From NCBI RefSeq assembly GCF_027532185.1, contig NZ_JAPZSV010000003.1, forward strand, positions 930,001-994,000: 64,000 nucleotides of DNA. Direction: 5' to 3'. This document shows, one piece after another, positions 28,697-36,555 of the stretch. Every line of letters starts with the position of its first letter. Positions within the stretch are counted from its first letter, which is position 1. Under the pieces are notes generated by a model. It made no database searches. It worked only from the letters and a program-made list of their open reading frames with translations, and was not told the origin of the DNA. The stretch comes from Hylemonella sp. (GTDB lineage Bacteria > Pseudomonadota > Gammaproteobacteria > Burkholderiales > Burkholderiaceae_C). Position numbers and translations under genes: made by a program.

Positions 28697-29425
28697 TTAC
28701 AACTTGATCGACTGGACGGCCTTGACCACATTGCCATCCATGACCTTGACACTGACGCCCTTGAGCAAGGTCTGGGGCGGTAGATCGAAGACGCCCTCGG
28801 CACGGGCGTACTGGCGCAGCTTAATCGTTTGCGGCCCCTCCGGCAAGGTCGAGGCCCAGGGCCGCCCGGCCTGCAGGCCGGTGAAACTGAGCTCGAGCCG
28901 GCCGTTGAACTCGGGCGCATTCTTGAGCGGCTGGATCACCAGGACCTGCCACTTGACCTGACGGCCGTCCTGCACCTCGGCCTGCAGGCCACGGATGGCC
29001 AGCGCCTCGGTCCCCACGGTCGGTATCAGTTTCTCGAAGAAGCCGAGGTCGTCACGCAGGCGCTGGTTATCGGCTTCGAGCTGCTTGTTCAAAGCCGTCA
29101 GGCTTTCCTGCGCGGCCTTTTCGGCCGTCATGAGGGTGGTCGAGGTATTGGCCAGGGCCAGCGCCTTGTCGCGCTCTTCCTTCATGGTGGCCAGCTGGCT
29201 CTGCAGATCCACCACTTCGCGCTCCAGCCGCGTGAGGTCAAGGATCCGGTTGTCGTCGATGCCGGCAATCTCCTTGCCGAACTCGAAGGCCCACAGACCG
29301 ATGGCCGCACAGAAACCAAGCACCACCGCCGCGCCGATCCAGCGCAGAGGCCAGGGCAAGGCGCTGCGCACCGACATGCGCGGCGCACTGACCGTGAGGC
29401 GGCGAAGAAGCAGACGCATTCGCAT
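28697..29425 (-). CDS. DUF6776-type membrane-anchored coiled-coil protein
   Basis: 242 residues. One membrane helix (about 27-47, WIGAAVVLGFCAAIGLWAF) is followed by a heptad-rich coiled coil (about 60-135: LTRLEREVVDLQSQLATMKEERDK ... ALNKQLEADNQRLRDDLGFFEKL). A periplasmic beta-rich C-terminal domain ends VKVMDGNVVKAVQSIKL. The FFEKLIP element after the coiled coil is characteristic of this family. Function unknown. Its constant linkage with bactofilin suggests a membrane or cell-shape role (inference). Confidence 0.82.
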   Translation of the reverse strand: MRMRLLLRRLTVSAPRMSVRSALPWPLRWIGAAVVLGFCAAIGLWAFEFGKEIAGIDDNRILDLTRLEREVVDLQSQLATMKEERDKALALANTSTTLMTAEKAAQESLTALNKQLEADNQRLRDDLGFFEKLIPTVGTEALAIRGLQAEVQDGRQVKWQVLVIQPLKNAPEFNGRLELSFTGLQAGRPWASTLPEGPQTIKLRQYARAEGVFDLPPQTLLKGVSVKVMDGNVVKAVQSIKL

Positions 29426-29455
29426 AAGCGATTGAGTCTAGCAGCCACCAAGAGC

Positions 29456-29487
29456 AGAGCCGCCAGAATTTCCATTCTGGCGGCTCT
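29456..29487 (-). terminator. Hairpin after rpsI (putative terminator or processing site)
   Basis: A perfect 14-bp stem AGAGCCGCCAGAAT / ATTCTGGCGGCTCT with loop TTCC sits 43 bases after the rpsI stop and 31 bases before the next gene. There is no U tract on the rpsI transcript side, so termination may be partial, or the hairpin may protect the rplM-rpsI mRNA end. Confidence 0.7.
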
Positions 29488-29529
29488 GGCTTTGCAACAG
29501 TTTGTTGCCCTCGCGGGCAAGGGGCAGGC

Positions 29530-29922
29530 TTAGCGCTTGCTGAACTGCTTGCGACGGCGTGCCGAGTGCAGACCGACCTTCTTACGCTCGACCTCACGGG
29601 CATCGCGGGTCACGAAGCCGGCCTGCGACAGCACGGGCTTGAGCGACGCATCGTAGTCGATCAGCGCGCGCGTGATGCCGTGGCGGGTCGCGCCAGCCTG
29701 GCCGGACTCACCACCACCGTGCACATTGACCTGCACGTCGAAGGTCTCGGCGTGGTTGGTCAGCAGCAGCGGCTGCTTGGCGATCATGATCGAGGTCTCG
29801 CGGCCGAAATAGTCCTGGATATCCTTGCCGTTGACCGTGATCTTGCCGGTGCCTTTTTTCAGAAACACGCGGGCGACGCTGGATTTGCGACGGCCGGTGC
29901 CATTGTTCCATTCACCAATCAT
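29530..29922 (-). CDS. rpsI: 30S ribosomal protein S9
   Basis: 130-residue S9, standard length. The N-terminus carries [21 protein letters not shown], the middle [23 protein letters not shown], and the C-terminal basic tail [11 protein letters not shown] reaches the P site. It follows rplM by 12 bases in the universal L13-S9 operon. Confidence 0.98.
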   Translation of the reverse strand: MIGEWNNGTGRRKSSVARVFLKKGTGKITVNGKDIQDYFGRETSIMIAKQPLLLTNHAETFDVQVNVHGGGESGQAGATRHGITRALIDYDASLKPVLSQAGFVTRDAREVERKKVGLHSARRRKQFSKR

Positions 29923-29934
29923 CTCAAGGCTCCT

Positions 29935-30366
29935 TTAGATTTCCAGCGCCTTGGGCTGCTGGGCGGTGTGGGGATGCTCGGCACCGCCATACACCTTGAG
30001 TTTCTTGATCATGGCGTAGCCCAGGGGACCCTTGGGCAGCATGCCTTTGACGGCCTTCTCCAGCGCGCGGCCCGGGTGCTTGGCCTGCATGTCGCGGAAG
30101 TTGGTGGCGTAAATGCCGCCCGGGAAACCCGAGTGGCGGTAATAAATCTTGTCGAGCGACTTGGTGCCGGTCACGCGCAGCTTGGCTGCGTTGACGACGA
30201 CAATGAAGTCACCGGTATCGACGTGAGGCGTATAAATGGCCTTGTGCTTGCCGCGCAGACGGAGGGCAACTTCGCTGGCTACCCGTCCGAGCACCTTATC
30301 GGTGGCGTCAATCACAAACCACTCGTGCTTCACGTCAGCGGGTTTGGCGCTGATCGTTTTGGTCAT
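29935..30366 (-). CDS. rplM: 50S ribosomal protein L13
   Basis: 143-residue L13 with start ATG 30366 ([31 protein letters not shown]). Conserved elements [26 protein letters not shown] and GMLPKGPLG are present. First gene of rplM-rpsI. A perfect TATAAT lies upstream and the leader (about 118 nt) starts with a hairpin; L13 is known to autoregulate this operon in other bacteria. Confidence 0.98.
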   Translation of the reverse strand: MTKTISAKPADVKHEWFVIDATDKVLGRVASEVALRLRGKHKAIYTPHVDTGDFIVVVNAAKLRVTGTKSLDKIYYRHSGFPGGIYATNFRDMQAKHPGRALEKAVKGMLPKGPLGYAMIKKLKVYGGAEHPHTAQQPKALEI

Positions 30367-30450
30367 GAGTTTTCTCTTCAGAGAAGGTTTGGGCAGCCCT
30401 TTTCCACGGTCGGTTTTCCTCTGTCGGGAATCTCTTAGGTGGTGAATACA

Positions 30451-30486
30451 GGCTTCGCCGCGGGGCCACAAAAGCGCTGCGAAGCC
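30451..30486 (-). promoter_or_regulatory. rplM: Hairpin at the 5' end of the rplM-rpsI leader
   Basis: Inverted repeat GGCTTCGC (30451-30458) and GCGAAGCC (30479-30486) with a 20-nt loop. If transcription starts about 7 nt after the TATAAT at 30491-30496, this hairpin is the first structure of the mRNA. Candidate L13 autoregulatory site or stabilising 5' stem; not shown. Confidence 0.5.
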
Positions 30487-30490
30487 CGCC

Positions 30491-30496
30491 ATTATA
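30491..30496 (-). promoter_or_regulatory. rplM: -10 element of the rplM-rpsI promoter
   Basis: Consensus TATAAT on the minus strand, preceded by CTTTG. It is about 125 bases upstream of the rplM start. No strong -35 hexamer is seen at 17 bp. Confidence 0.65.
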
Positions 30497-30552
30497 CAAA
30501 GTTGCGGCCTGTCCGGAGGACTATTTACCTGGCCCGCCGGCCTTGGCCAACG

Positions 30553-32124
30553 TCATTCCCCCGGAGAGGGGCTGCGCTGTCGGCTTTCCACGCACATCGG
30601 GTGGCTGGTGTTCTCCGGCTTGAGGCACTCCTGGAACATACAGATAGGCTTGCGCCAAAAGCTAGCGCTTGCACACAATTCTTTGGGCGCCGCAGGCTTC
30701 TTGGGCGCGGACCGGGTCACCGCAGTCTGGCCTGTGGGCCTGGGCGCTGGCTGGAGGGGCGACTCGGCCAGCGGCGCCCCCTCGGCGGCGGCCCCCTGTG
30801 CCTCTTCCAGAACGGGCGGCGGGCTGGTGGTGATCACTGGCACGGTCGGGCGCTCGGGGGCCTCGACAAGCAGGGTGTTGCGCAGGGTCTCCTCGTAAAC
30901 CCAGACCGCAGCCGACAGCATGAGCGCGAACAGCAGCATGAGCACCAGCCCCCGGCGCGGTCGCCAGCGCGAGCGCGCAGGAAACACCGGCTCCGGCACG
31001 GCCGGGGACGCCGGACGGTCCACCGGCTGGGTCTGGGCCGGGTTTTGGACGGTGGTTTGCAAGTCTGAGCCGTCTGTGGACTCAGACACCTGAGTCGCCA
31101 CGAGGTTGGCGCCCAGGGCGGTGCGCCAGTCGAACTTGACCAGCCCGGACGGAGCCTGCAGCGCCATTTCCGTCACGAAATCGTGCACGCTTTGCGTCCG
31201 TTGCGTCGGCTGCACAGCCAGGGCATGGTCTATGGCCCGGACAAAAGCGGGGGAGTAGCGCAAACCGAAATGCGCCTCCAGGGTATCCGCCAGGCTCTGC
31301 ACCGCAGGCATGCTGTCGCTCACCACGCGTGTCGTGGCGGGCAGCGGCGGGTCGTTGCGCAGGCAGCCGTACACCACGGCGGCCAGGGCGTAGAGATCGC
31401 TCCACGGCCCCTGCTTGAGATCGTCCGCCTCGGCGTATTGCTCGATCGGCGCGTAGTTGACCTTGAGGATCGCGGTGAGCTTGCGCGAACGGTCCGTGAT
31501 GGCACGCCGGGCGGCGCCCAGATCCAGCAGCACCGGGGGGCCCGCGTCCTGCAGGAAGATGTTGTCGGGTGAGACATCGCGGTGCAGGGTGTCGTGCTCG
31601 TGCAGCAGCTGCAGGGCCTGCAGGATGGACCACAGCACGATGCGCAGCCAGTCCTCAGGCGGCGGTGCGAGCATCTGGGCCCGCGCCTGCTTGAGCGTCA
31701 CGCCGCTGTAGAGCGGCATGACCATGTAGGCCGTGTTGTTGGCCTCCCAGAAGCGGTAGACCTTGACCAGCGAGGGGTGGTCAAACTGCGCCAGCAGGCG
31801 CGCCTCGGCCATGAAGGACCTCAGCCCCGAGTCGTAGGTTTCCTGGTCGGCGGAAGAACGGATCGACAGGCTCAGACCCGCAGGACGGGCCGCCAATGCC
31901 GCCGGCATGTACTCCTTGATCGCCACCGTGCGGTGCAGAGAGTGGTCGTAGGCGCGGTAGACCAGGCCAAAGCCACCCACACCGAGCAGGCCCTGGATCT
32001 CGAATTCAGCCAGCAGCGTCCCAGGCGGCAAGGCGTCCGCATGCGCCAGCGGGGCCGGGGCGTCGGCCGGGGCAACCGGTTCCAGAGCGTCAGGGATCGC
32101 TGGCATAGGCTTGGATTCTTGCAT
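30553..32124 (-). CDS. Transmembrane Ser/Thr protein kinase with Cys-rich C-terminal tail (copy 1)
   Basis: 523 residues. The Hanks-type kinase domain (about 40-330) has GLLGVGGFG (45-53), K70 in VAIK, HRDVSPDN (D183, N188), DLG (D201, in place of DFG) and APIEQY where APE is usual; catalytic residues are present, so activity is likely. A Pro-rich linker precedes one membrane helix (about 391-410), then a disordered Ala/Pro segment and a short tail with C484, C495, C500 and C511. Topology predicts a cytoplasmic kinase and periplasmic Cys tail. A close paralogue lies 78 bases upstream on the same strand. Substrate unknown. Confidence 0.9.
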   Translation of the reverse strand: MQESKPMPAIPDALEPVAPADAPAPLAHADALPPGTLLAEFEIQGLLGVGGFGLVYRAYDHSLHRTVAIKEYMPAALAARPAGLSLSIRSSADQETYDSGLRSFMAEARLLAQFDHPSLVKVYRFWEANNTAYMVMPLYSGVTLKQARAQMLAPPPEDWLRIVLWSILQALQLLHEHDTLHRDVSPDNIFLQDAGPPVLLDLGAARRAITDRSRKLTAILKVNYAPIEQYAEADDLKQGPWSDLYALAAVVYGCLRNDPPLPATTRVVSDSMPAVQSLADTLEAHFGLRYSPAFVRAIDHALAVQPTQRTQSVHDFVTEMALQAPSGLVKFDWRTALGANLVATQVSESTDGSDLQTTVQNPAQTQPVDRPASPAVPEPVFPARSRWRPRRGLVLMLLFALMLSAAVWVYEETLRNTLLVEAPERPTVPVITTSPPPVLEEAQGAAAEGAPLAESPLQPAPRPTGQTAVTRSAPKKPAAPKELCASASFWRKPICMFQECLKPENTSHPMCVESRQRSPSPGE

Positions 32125-32202
32125 GGACGCACGGGACTCCCGGCCGCACGGATCACCCCAGACGCGGAAGCGACTCCCGGCTCAGAGGGCTCCCGGTGTC
32201 AG

Positions 32203-33846
32203 TCACGGAGAACCCACTGGCGGCGTCTCGGCCGCCCGCTTGCGGGCCTCGACGCAGACCGGCAGCTGCCTGTTCTCGGCCTTCTGGCACTCCTGGTGCA
32301 GACACATGGGACGGCTCAAGAAACCCGCTTCTGCGCACAACTCCCGGGCGACAGGCGCTGGCGCTGGAACGGCCACGGGCTCAGCAGCAGGCGGCGGCGC
32401 GGGCCGAGGGGATGGCCGGGCGACCGGCTTGCGCTCCTCTTCGGCCACCGCAGCAGGCGCTGGACGGGCCACCGGCGGCCTGGGCTCGGCTGCAGGCCTG
32501 CGCGGAACAGGCTCAGCCGCCACGGGTAGTGGCGCACTGTCTGCCGCCACGGAACTTTCAGGGACCGGTGCCGGAACCGGGACTGGAGCCACCACCGCGG
32601 GCACAGAGGCCGGCTCCGGGCTAGCCACCAGCGAGGCCTTTGGCAGCACGCGGTCCAGCACCAGAGCAGCGGCGCCCAGCACCAGCACCAGGCCCGCGAC
32701 CCAGGCCAGCTTGCGGCCATGGCGTCGCGGTCCGCTGCGCGCGGAAGCCTGGACCGCCTCGACCGCATCCTGCGGCTGCGTGTGCCAGAACTGGCGGGAG
32801 TTGTAGTCCTCCTCGTCCTTGCGCAGCGAGCTGCCGAGCTCGGTACGCCAGTCGAACTTGCTCAAGCGCGGCGGGGCCTTGAGCTTCATCGCGGTCACGA
32901 AAGCGGCCAAGCTCTGCGGCCGGTCGGCCGGTTGCACCGACAGAGCGTGCTGGATGGTTCGCACGAACTCGTCGGAATACGCCAACCCGAAGTGCTGCTT
33001 GACGGTGGCCGCCACGCTGCGCACCGAGGGCTGGCTGTCGCGCACCACGCGGGTGGTCGCCGGCAGCGGCGGATCGTTGCGCAGGCAGCTGTAGACCACG
33101 GCCGCCAGGGAGTAGAGATCGGTCCAGGGCCCCTGCTTCAGATCGTCCGCTTCAGCAAACTGTTCGATCGGCGCGTAGTTGACCTTGAGGATGGCTGTGA
33201 GCTTGTGCGACTTGTCGGTGATGGCGCGGCGTGCGGCGCCCAGGTCCAGTAGCACGGGCGGCCCGATGTCCTGCAGAAAGATGTTGTCCGGAGAAACGTC
33301 ACGGTGCAGCGCCTCGCTGCGGTGCAGGACATGCAGGCCCTGCAGCACCGACCAGAGCACTGTGCGCAACCACTCCTCGGGCGGCGGCGCGGCCATGAGC
33401 GTGCGCGCCTGCTTGAGCGTCATGCCGCTGTACAGCGGCATGACCATGTAGGCGGTGTTGTTCGCCTCGAAAAAACGGTAGACCTTGACCAGCGAGGGAT
33501 GGTCGAACTGCGCCAGCAGCCGGGCCTCTGCAATGAAGGACTGCAGGCCGGACTGGTAGGTGCCCTGGTCTGCCGACGAGCGCACCGAGACGGTGGTTCC
33601 ATCCAACCGCGCCGCCAGCGCGGCAGGCATGTACTCCTTGATCGCCACGGTGCGTTGCAGGGAAGTGTCGTAGGCGCGGTAGACCAGGCCGAAGCCACCC
33701 ACGCCCAGCAGGCCCTGGATCTCGAATTCGGCCAGGCGCGTGCCCGGCGGCAAGGCATCCACGTGCGTGACCGAAGGCGCCGAAGCGCTTTCGACAGGCG
33801 GTGCAGGATGCGTGACAATCTCAGCCATAACGGTCGATTCTTGCAT
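32203..33846 (-). CDS. Transmembrane Ser/Thr protein kinase with Cys-rich C-terminal tail (copy 2)
   Basis: 547 residues, aligning without gaps to copy 1 over about the first 335 positions, including K70, HRDVSPDN (D183) and D201-LG. The membrane helix is at about 380-400. A ~100-residue Pro/Ala/Val-rich extracytoplasmic spacer, different from that in copy 1, leads to a tail with C504, C515, C520 and C531, the same C-x10-C-x4-C-x10-C spacing. Both genes begin with the same MQES and share the bases GATTCTTGCATGGA (plus strand) around the start. Divergent from rlmJ by only 52 bases. Clearly a tandem duplication; no phosphatase or FHA gene is adjacent. Confidence 0.9.
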   Translation of the reverse strand: MQESTVMAEIVTHPAPPVESASAPSVTHVDALPPGTRLAEFEIQGLLGVGGFGLVYRAYDTSLQRTVAIKEYMPAALAARLDGTTVSVRSSADQGTYQSGLQSFIAEARLLAQFDHPSLVKVYRFFEANNTAYMVMPLYSGMTLKQARTLMAAPPPEEWLRTVLWSVLQGLHVLHRSEALHRDVSPDNIFLQDIGPPVLLDLGAARRAITDKSHKLTAILKVNYAPIEQFAEADDLKQGPWTDLYSLAAVVYSCLRNDPPLPATTRVVRDSQPSVRSVAATVKQHFGLAYSDEFVRTIQHALSVQPADRPQSLAAFVTAMKLKAPPRLSKFDWRTELGSSLRKDEEDYNSRQFWHTQPQDAVEAVQASARSGPRRHGRKLAWVAGLVLVLGAAALVLDRVLPKASLVASPEPASVPAVVAPVPVPAPVPESSVAADSAPLPVAAEPVPRRPAAEPRPPVARPAPAAVAEEERKPVARPSPRPAPPPAAEPVAVPAPAPVARELCAEAGFLSRPMCLHQECQKAENRQLPVCVEARKRAAETPPVGSP

Positions 33847-33898
33847 GGAAAGCAGGTGTCCCGGTTGCGGGGCCTCCCGTCGTTAACATCCACTTACC

Positions 33899-34783
33899 AT
33901 GTTCAGCTATCGTCACGCCTTTCACGCCGGCAACCACGCCGATGTGCTCAAGCACACCGTCCTGATTGCCATGCTGCGTCACCTGACGCAGAAGGAGGCG
34001 GCTCTCACCGTCATCGACACCCACGCCGGTGCCGGCCTGTACCGGCTCGACAGCGAATTTGCCGAGACCAGCGGCGAGGCCGCAGAAGGCATCCGACGCC
34101 TGCAGGCCCCCGCGGCCGCTGAACCCCTGGCCCCCGCCCTGCAGGATTACCTGGAACTGGTGGCCAGCTTCAACGCCAAGGGCGGTGCGCGCGTCTACCC
34201 CGGATCGCCCTTCATCGTCCAGCGCCTGCTGCGCGAGCACGATCTGCTCAAGCTCTATGAGCTGCATCCCACCGATGCCAAAACCCTGGACGCGAATGTG
34301 GCGCAGCTCCAAGCCGGCCGGCAGGTGGTCGTGCTGCGCGAGGACGGCTTTGGCTGCGTCACCAAGTTCCTGCCGCCGCCCTCGCGTCGCGCCCTGCTGC
34401 TGTGCGACCCGAGCTACGAGATCAAGAGCGACTATGCGCGCGTGCCCACCCTGGTGGCCGATGCGCTCAAGCGCTTTGCCACCGGCACCTACGCCGTCTG
34501 GTACCCCATCATCCCGCGCCCTGAGGCACATGGTCTGCCACGCAAGCTCAAGACCCTGGCCACCCAGGCCGGCAAGCCCTGGCTGCATGCGACGCTGACC
34601 GTCAAGTCCAGCAAGATGGCCGCGGGCGCAGATGCCAAGCGCCCGGGCCTGCCGGCCAGCGGCATGTTCGTCATCAACCCGCCGCACACGCTCAAGGGCC
34701 TGCTGCAACCCGCGCTGCCGCAGCTGGTCAAGCTGCTCGGCCAGGACCGCAACGCCGCCTTCACGCTGGACAGCGGCGGCTGA
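33899..34783 (+). CDS. rlmJ: 23S rRNA (adenine-2030 N6)-methyltransferase RlmJ
   Basis: 294-residue SAM-dependent methyltransferase. The family N-terminus MFSYRHAFHAGNHADVLKH is intact. The SAM site lies near VIDTHAGAGLYRL and the catalytic N6-adenine motif is DPSYE (LLLCDPSYEIKSDY). C-terminal part ASGMFVINPPHTL also matches. Length fits. It methylates A2030 of 23S rRNA. Start ATG 33899; an EamA transporter gene follows 21 bases after its stop. Confidence 0.95.
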   Translation: MFSYRHAFHAGNHADVLKHTVLIAMLRHLTQKEAALTVIDTHAGAGLYRLDSEFAETSGEAAEGIRRLQAPAAAEPLAPALQDYLELVASFNAKGGARVYPGSPFIVQRLLREHDLLKLYELHPTDAKTLDANVAQLQAGRQVVVLREDGFGCVTKFLPPPSRRALLLCDPSYEIKSDYARVPTLVADALKRFATGTYAVWYPIIPRPEAHGLPRKLKTLATQAGKPWLHATLTVKSSKMAAGADAKRPGLPASGMFVINPPHTLKGLLQPALPQLVKLLGQDRNAAFTLDSGG

Positions 34784-34804
34784 GACCGCGCCGGACCCTG
34801 CCGC

Positions 34805-35704
34805 ATGGACACCGCGACGCGCCACCGTCTCGCCCTGACCCTGCTCTTCATCACGCCGGCGCTCTGGTCCGTCAACGCCCTGATCGCCCGCAAGGCGCCG
34901 GGCGTGATCGAGCCGCACCTGCTGGCCATGCTGCGCTGGCTAATGGCCAGCGGCCTGTTCTTCCTGGGTGCGCATGCCGAAATCTGGGCCCAGCTCCGCC
35001 AGATCCTGACCGACAGCAAGCACTACCTGACCCTCGGGGCGCTGGGCATGTGGATCTGCGGCGCCTGGGTCTACATCGGCGGGCACACCACCAGCGCCGC
35101 CAACATCGGGCTGATCTACGCCATCTCCCCGGTGCTCATCGTGCTGGCCTCGGCCCTGTGGCTGCGCGAACCGTTCAGCCTGCGTCAGGCCCTGGGCGTC
35201 GGCCTGGCCCTCGCCGGTGTGCTGCATGTGGTGCTCAAGGGGCAGTGGGACGCGCTGGCGGCCGTGCAGTTCGTCCCCGGGGATGGCTGGATCCTGGCCG
35301 CCACGCTCTCCTGGACGCTCTACTCGCTGCTGCTCAAGAAATGGCAGAGCCCTTTGAGCCTGGGCGCCCAGCTGGCCCTCATCAGCCTGGCCGGCGCGCT
35401 GATCAACCTGCCTTTTGCGCTCTGGGAAATCTTTTCGACCCCGCGACCGGCACTCACGGCGGAGGGCGGCATGCTGGCCCTGACTGCTGCGGTCATCCCG
35501 GGATTTGGCGCCTACCTGGCCCACTCCTTCATGCAGCGCGAACTCGGTGCCGCACGGGTCAGCGTGGTGCTCTATCTGAGCCCGATCTACACCGCGCTCA
35601 TGGCCTGGGTGGTACTGGGCGAAGGCCTCAGCACCTACCATCTCTGGGGCATGGCCCTGGTGCTGCCCGGCATCTATCTGGTGACGCGCGCCGGCCCCCG
35701 CTGA
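34805..35704 (+). CDS. EamA/DMT-superfamily permease
   Basis: 299 residues with about ten hydrophobic segments in two EamA repeats: the first has GGHTTSAANIGLIYAISPVLIVLAS, the second AYLAHSFMQRELGAARVSVVLYLSPIYTALMAWVVLGE. An inner-membrane metabolite or drug exporter; substrate cannot be told from sequence. It ends seven bases from the convergent metF. Probably co-transcribed with rlmJ. Confidence 0.9.
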   Translation: MDTATRHRLALTLLFITPALWSVNALIARKAPGVIEPHLLAMLRWLMASGLFFLGAHAEIWAQLRQILTDSKHYLTLGALGMWICGAWVYIGGHTTSAANIGLIYAISPVLIVLASALWLREPFSLRQALGVGLALAGVLHVVLKGQWDALAAVQFVPGDGWILAATLSWTLYSLLLKKWQSPLSLGAQLALISLAGALINLPFALWEIFSTPRPALTAEGGMLALTAAVIPGFGAYLAHSFMQRELGAARVSVVLYLSPIYTALMAWVVLGEGLSTYHLWGMALVLPGIYLVTRAGPR

Positions 35705-35711
35705 GCGCGGC

Positions 35712-36548
35712 TCAGAGTCCCAGCCGCTTGCAGATCTCCAGCGTGGCCGCGCTCTGGTTCATGCTGTAGAAATGCAGGGCCGGTGCGCCGCCGGCGCGCA
35801 GCTGCTCGCACAAGGCGGTGACGACATCCAGGCCGAAGGCCTTGATCGAAGCCGTGTCGTCGCCGTAAGCCTGTAGACGCAGGCGGATCCAGCGCGGAAT
35901 CTCGGCGCCACAGGCGTCGGAAAAGCGCATCAGCTGGGTGGAGCTCGTGATGGGCATGATGCCTGGCACCACGGGCACGCTCAGGCCCCGCGCATCACTT
36001 TCCTCGACAAAGCGGAAGTAGGCGTCCGCGTTATAGAAATACTGTGTGATGGCCGAATCGGCGCCAGCCTGCACCTTGGCCACATAGGCCTGCAGATCGG
36101 ACTCGGGCGAGCGAGCCTGGGGATGGACCTCGGGATAGGCGGCCACCTCGATGTGGAAGTGGTCACCGGTCTCGGCGCGGATGAAGGCCACCAGGTCGCT
36201 GGCGTACTGGAACTCGCCGCCGGCGCCATAGCCGCTGGGCAGGTCGCCGCGCAGTGTGACCAGGCGCTTGACGCCCATGGCCTTGAGCGTGGCGAGGTTC
36301 TCGCGCATGGTGGCCTTGGTTGCGCCGATGCAGGAGATGTGCGAAGCCGCATCCCGACCCTCGGCCAGGATCTCGCGCACCGCGGCAAAGGTCCCCTCCT
36401 GCGTGGAGCCGCCGGCGCCGTAGGTCACCGAGCAGAACTCGGGCTGCAAGGCATAGAGCTGCTGACGCACCAGACGCAGCTTCTCCACCCCCTCGGGTGT
36501 CTTGGGCGGAAAGAACTCGATGCTGATCGGCAATGCTTGTTCGCTCAT
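35712..36548 (-). CDS. metF: 5,10-methylenetetrahydrofolate reductase
   Basis: 278-residue FAD-dependent TIM-barrel enzyme. Landmarks are ISIEFFPPKTPEG with the catalytic Glu, SVTYGAGGSTQEGT, LVTLRGDLPSG and ADSAITQYFYNADAYFRFV. It supplies 5-methyl-THF for methionine synthesis. Start ATG 36548. It is last in ahcY-tlyA-metF, so methyl-cycle genes share an operon led by the SAH riboswitch. Confidence 0.97.
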   Translation of the reverse strand: MSEQALPISIEFFPPKTPEGVEKLRLVRQQLYALQPEFCSVTYGAGGSTQEGTFAAVREILAEGRDAASHISCIGATKATMRENLATLKAMGVKRLVTLRGDLPSGYGAGGEFQYASDLVAFIRAETGDHFHIEVAAYPEVHPQARSPESDLQAYVAKVQAGADSAITQYFYNADAYFRFVEESDARGLSVPVVPGIMPITSSTQLMRFSDACGAEIPRWIRLRLQAYGDDTASIKAFGLDVVTALCEQLRAGGAPALHFYSMNQSAATLEICKRLGL

Positions 36549-36555
36549 GCGAACC

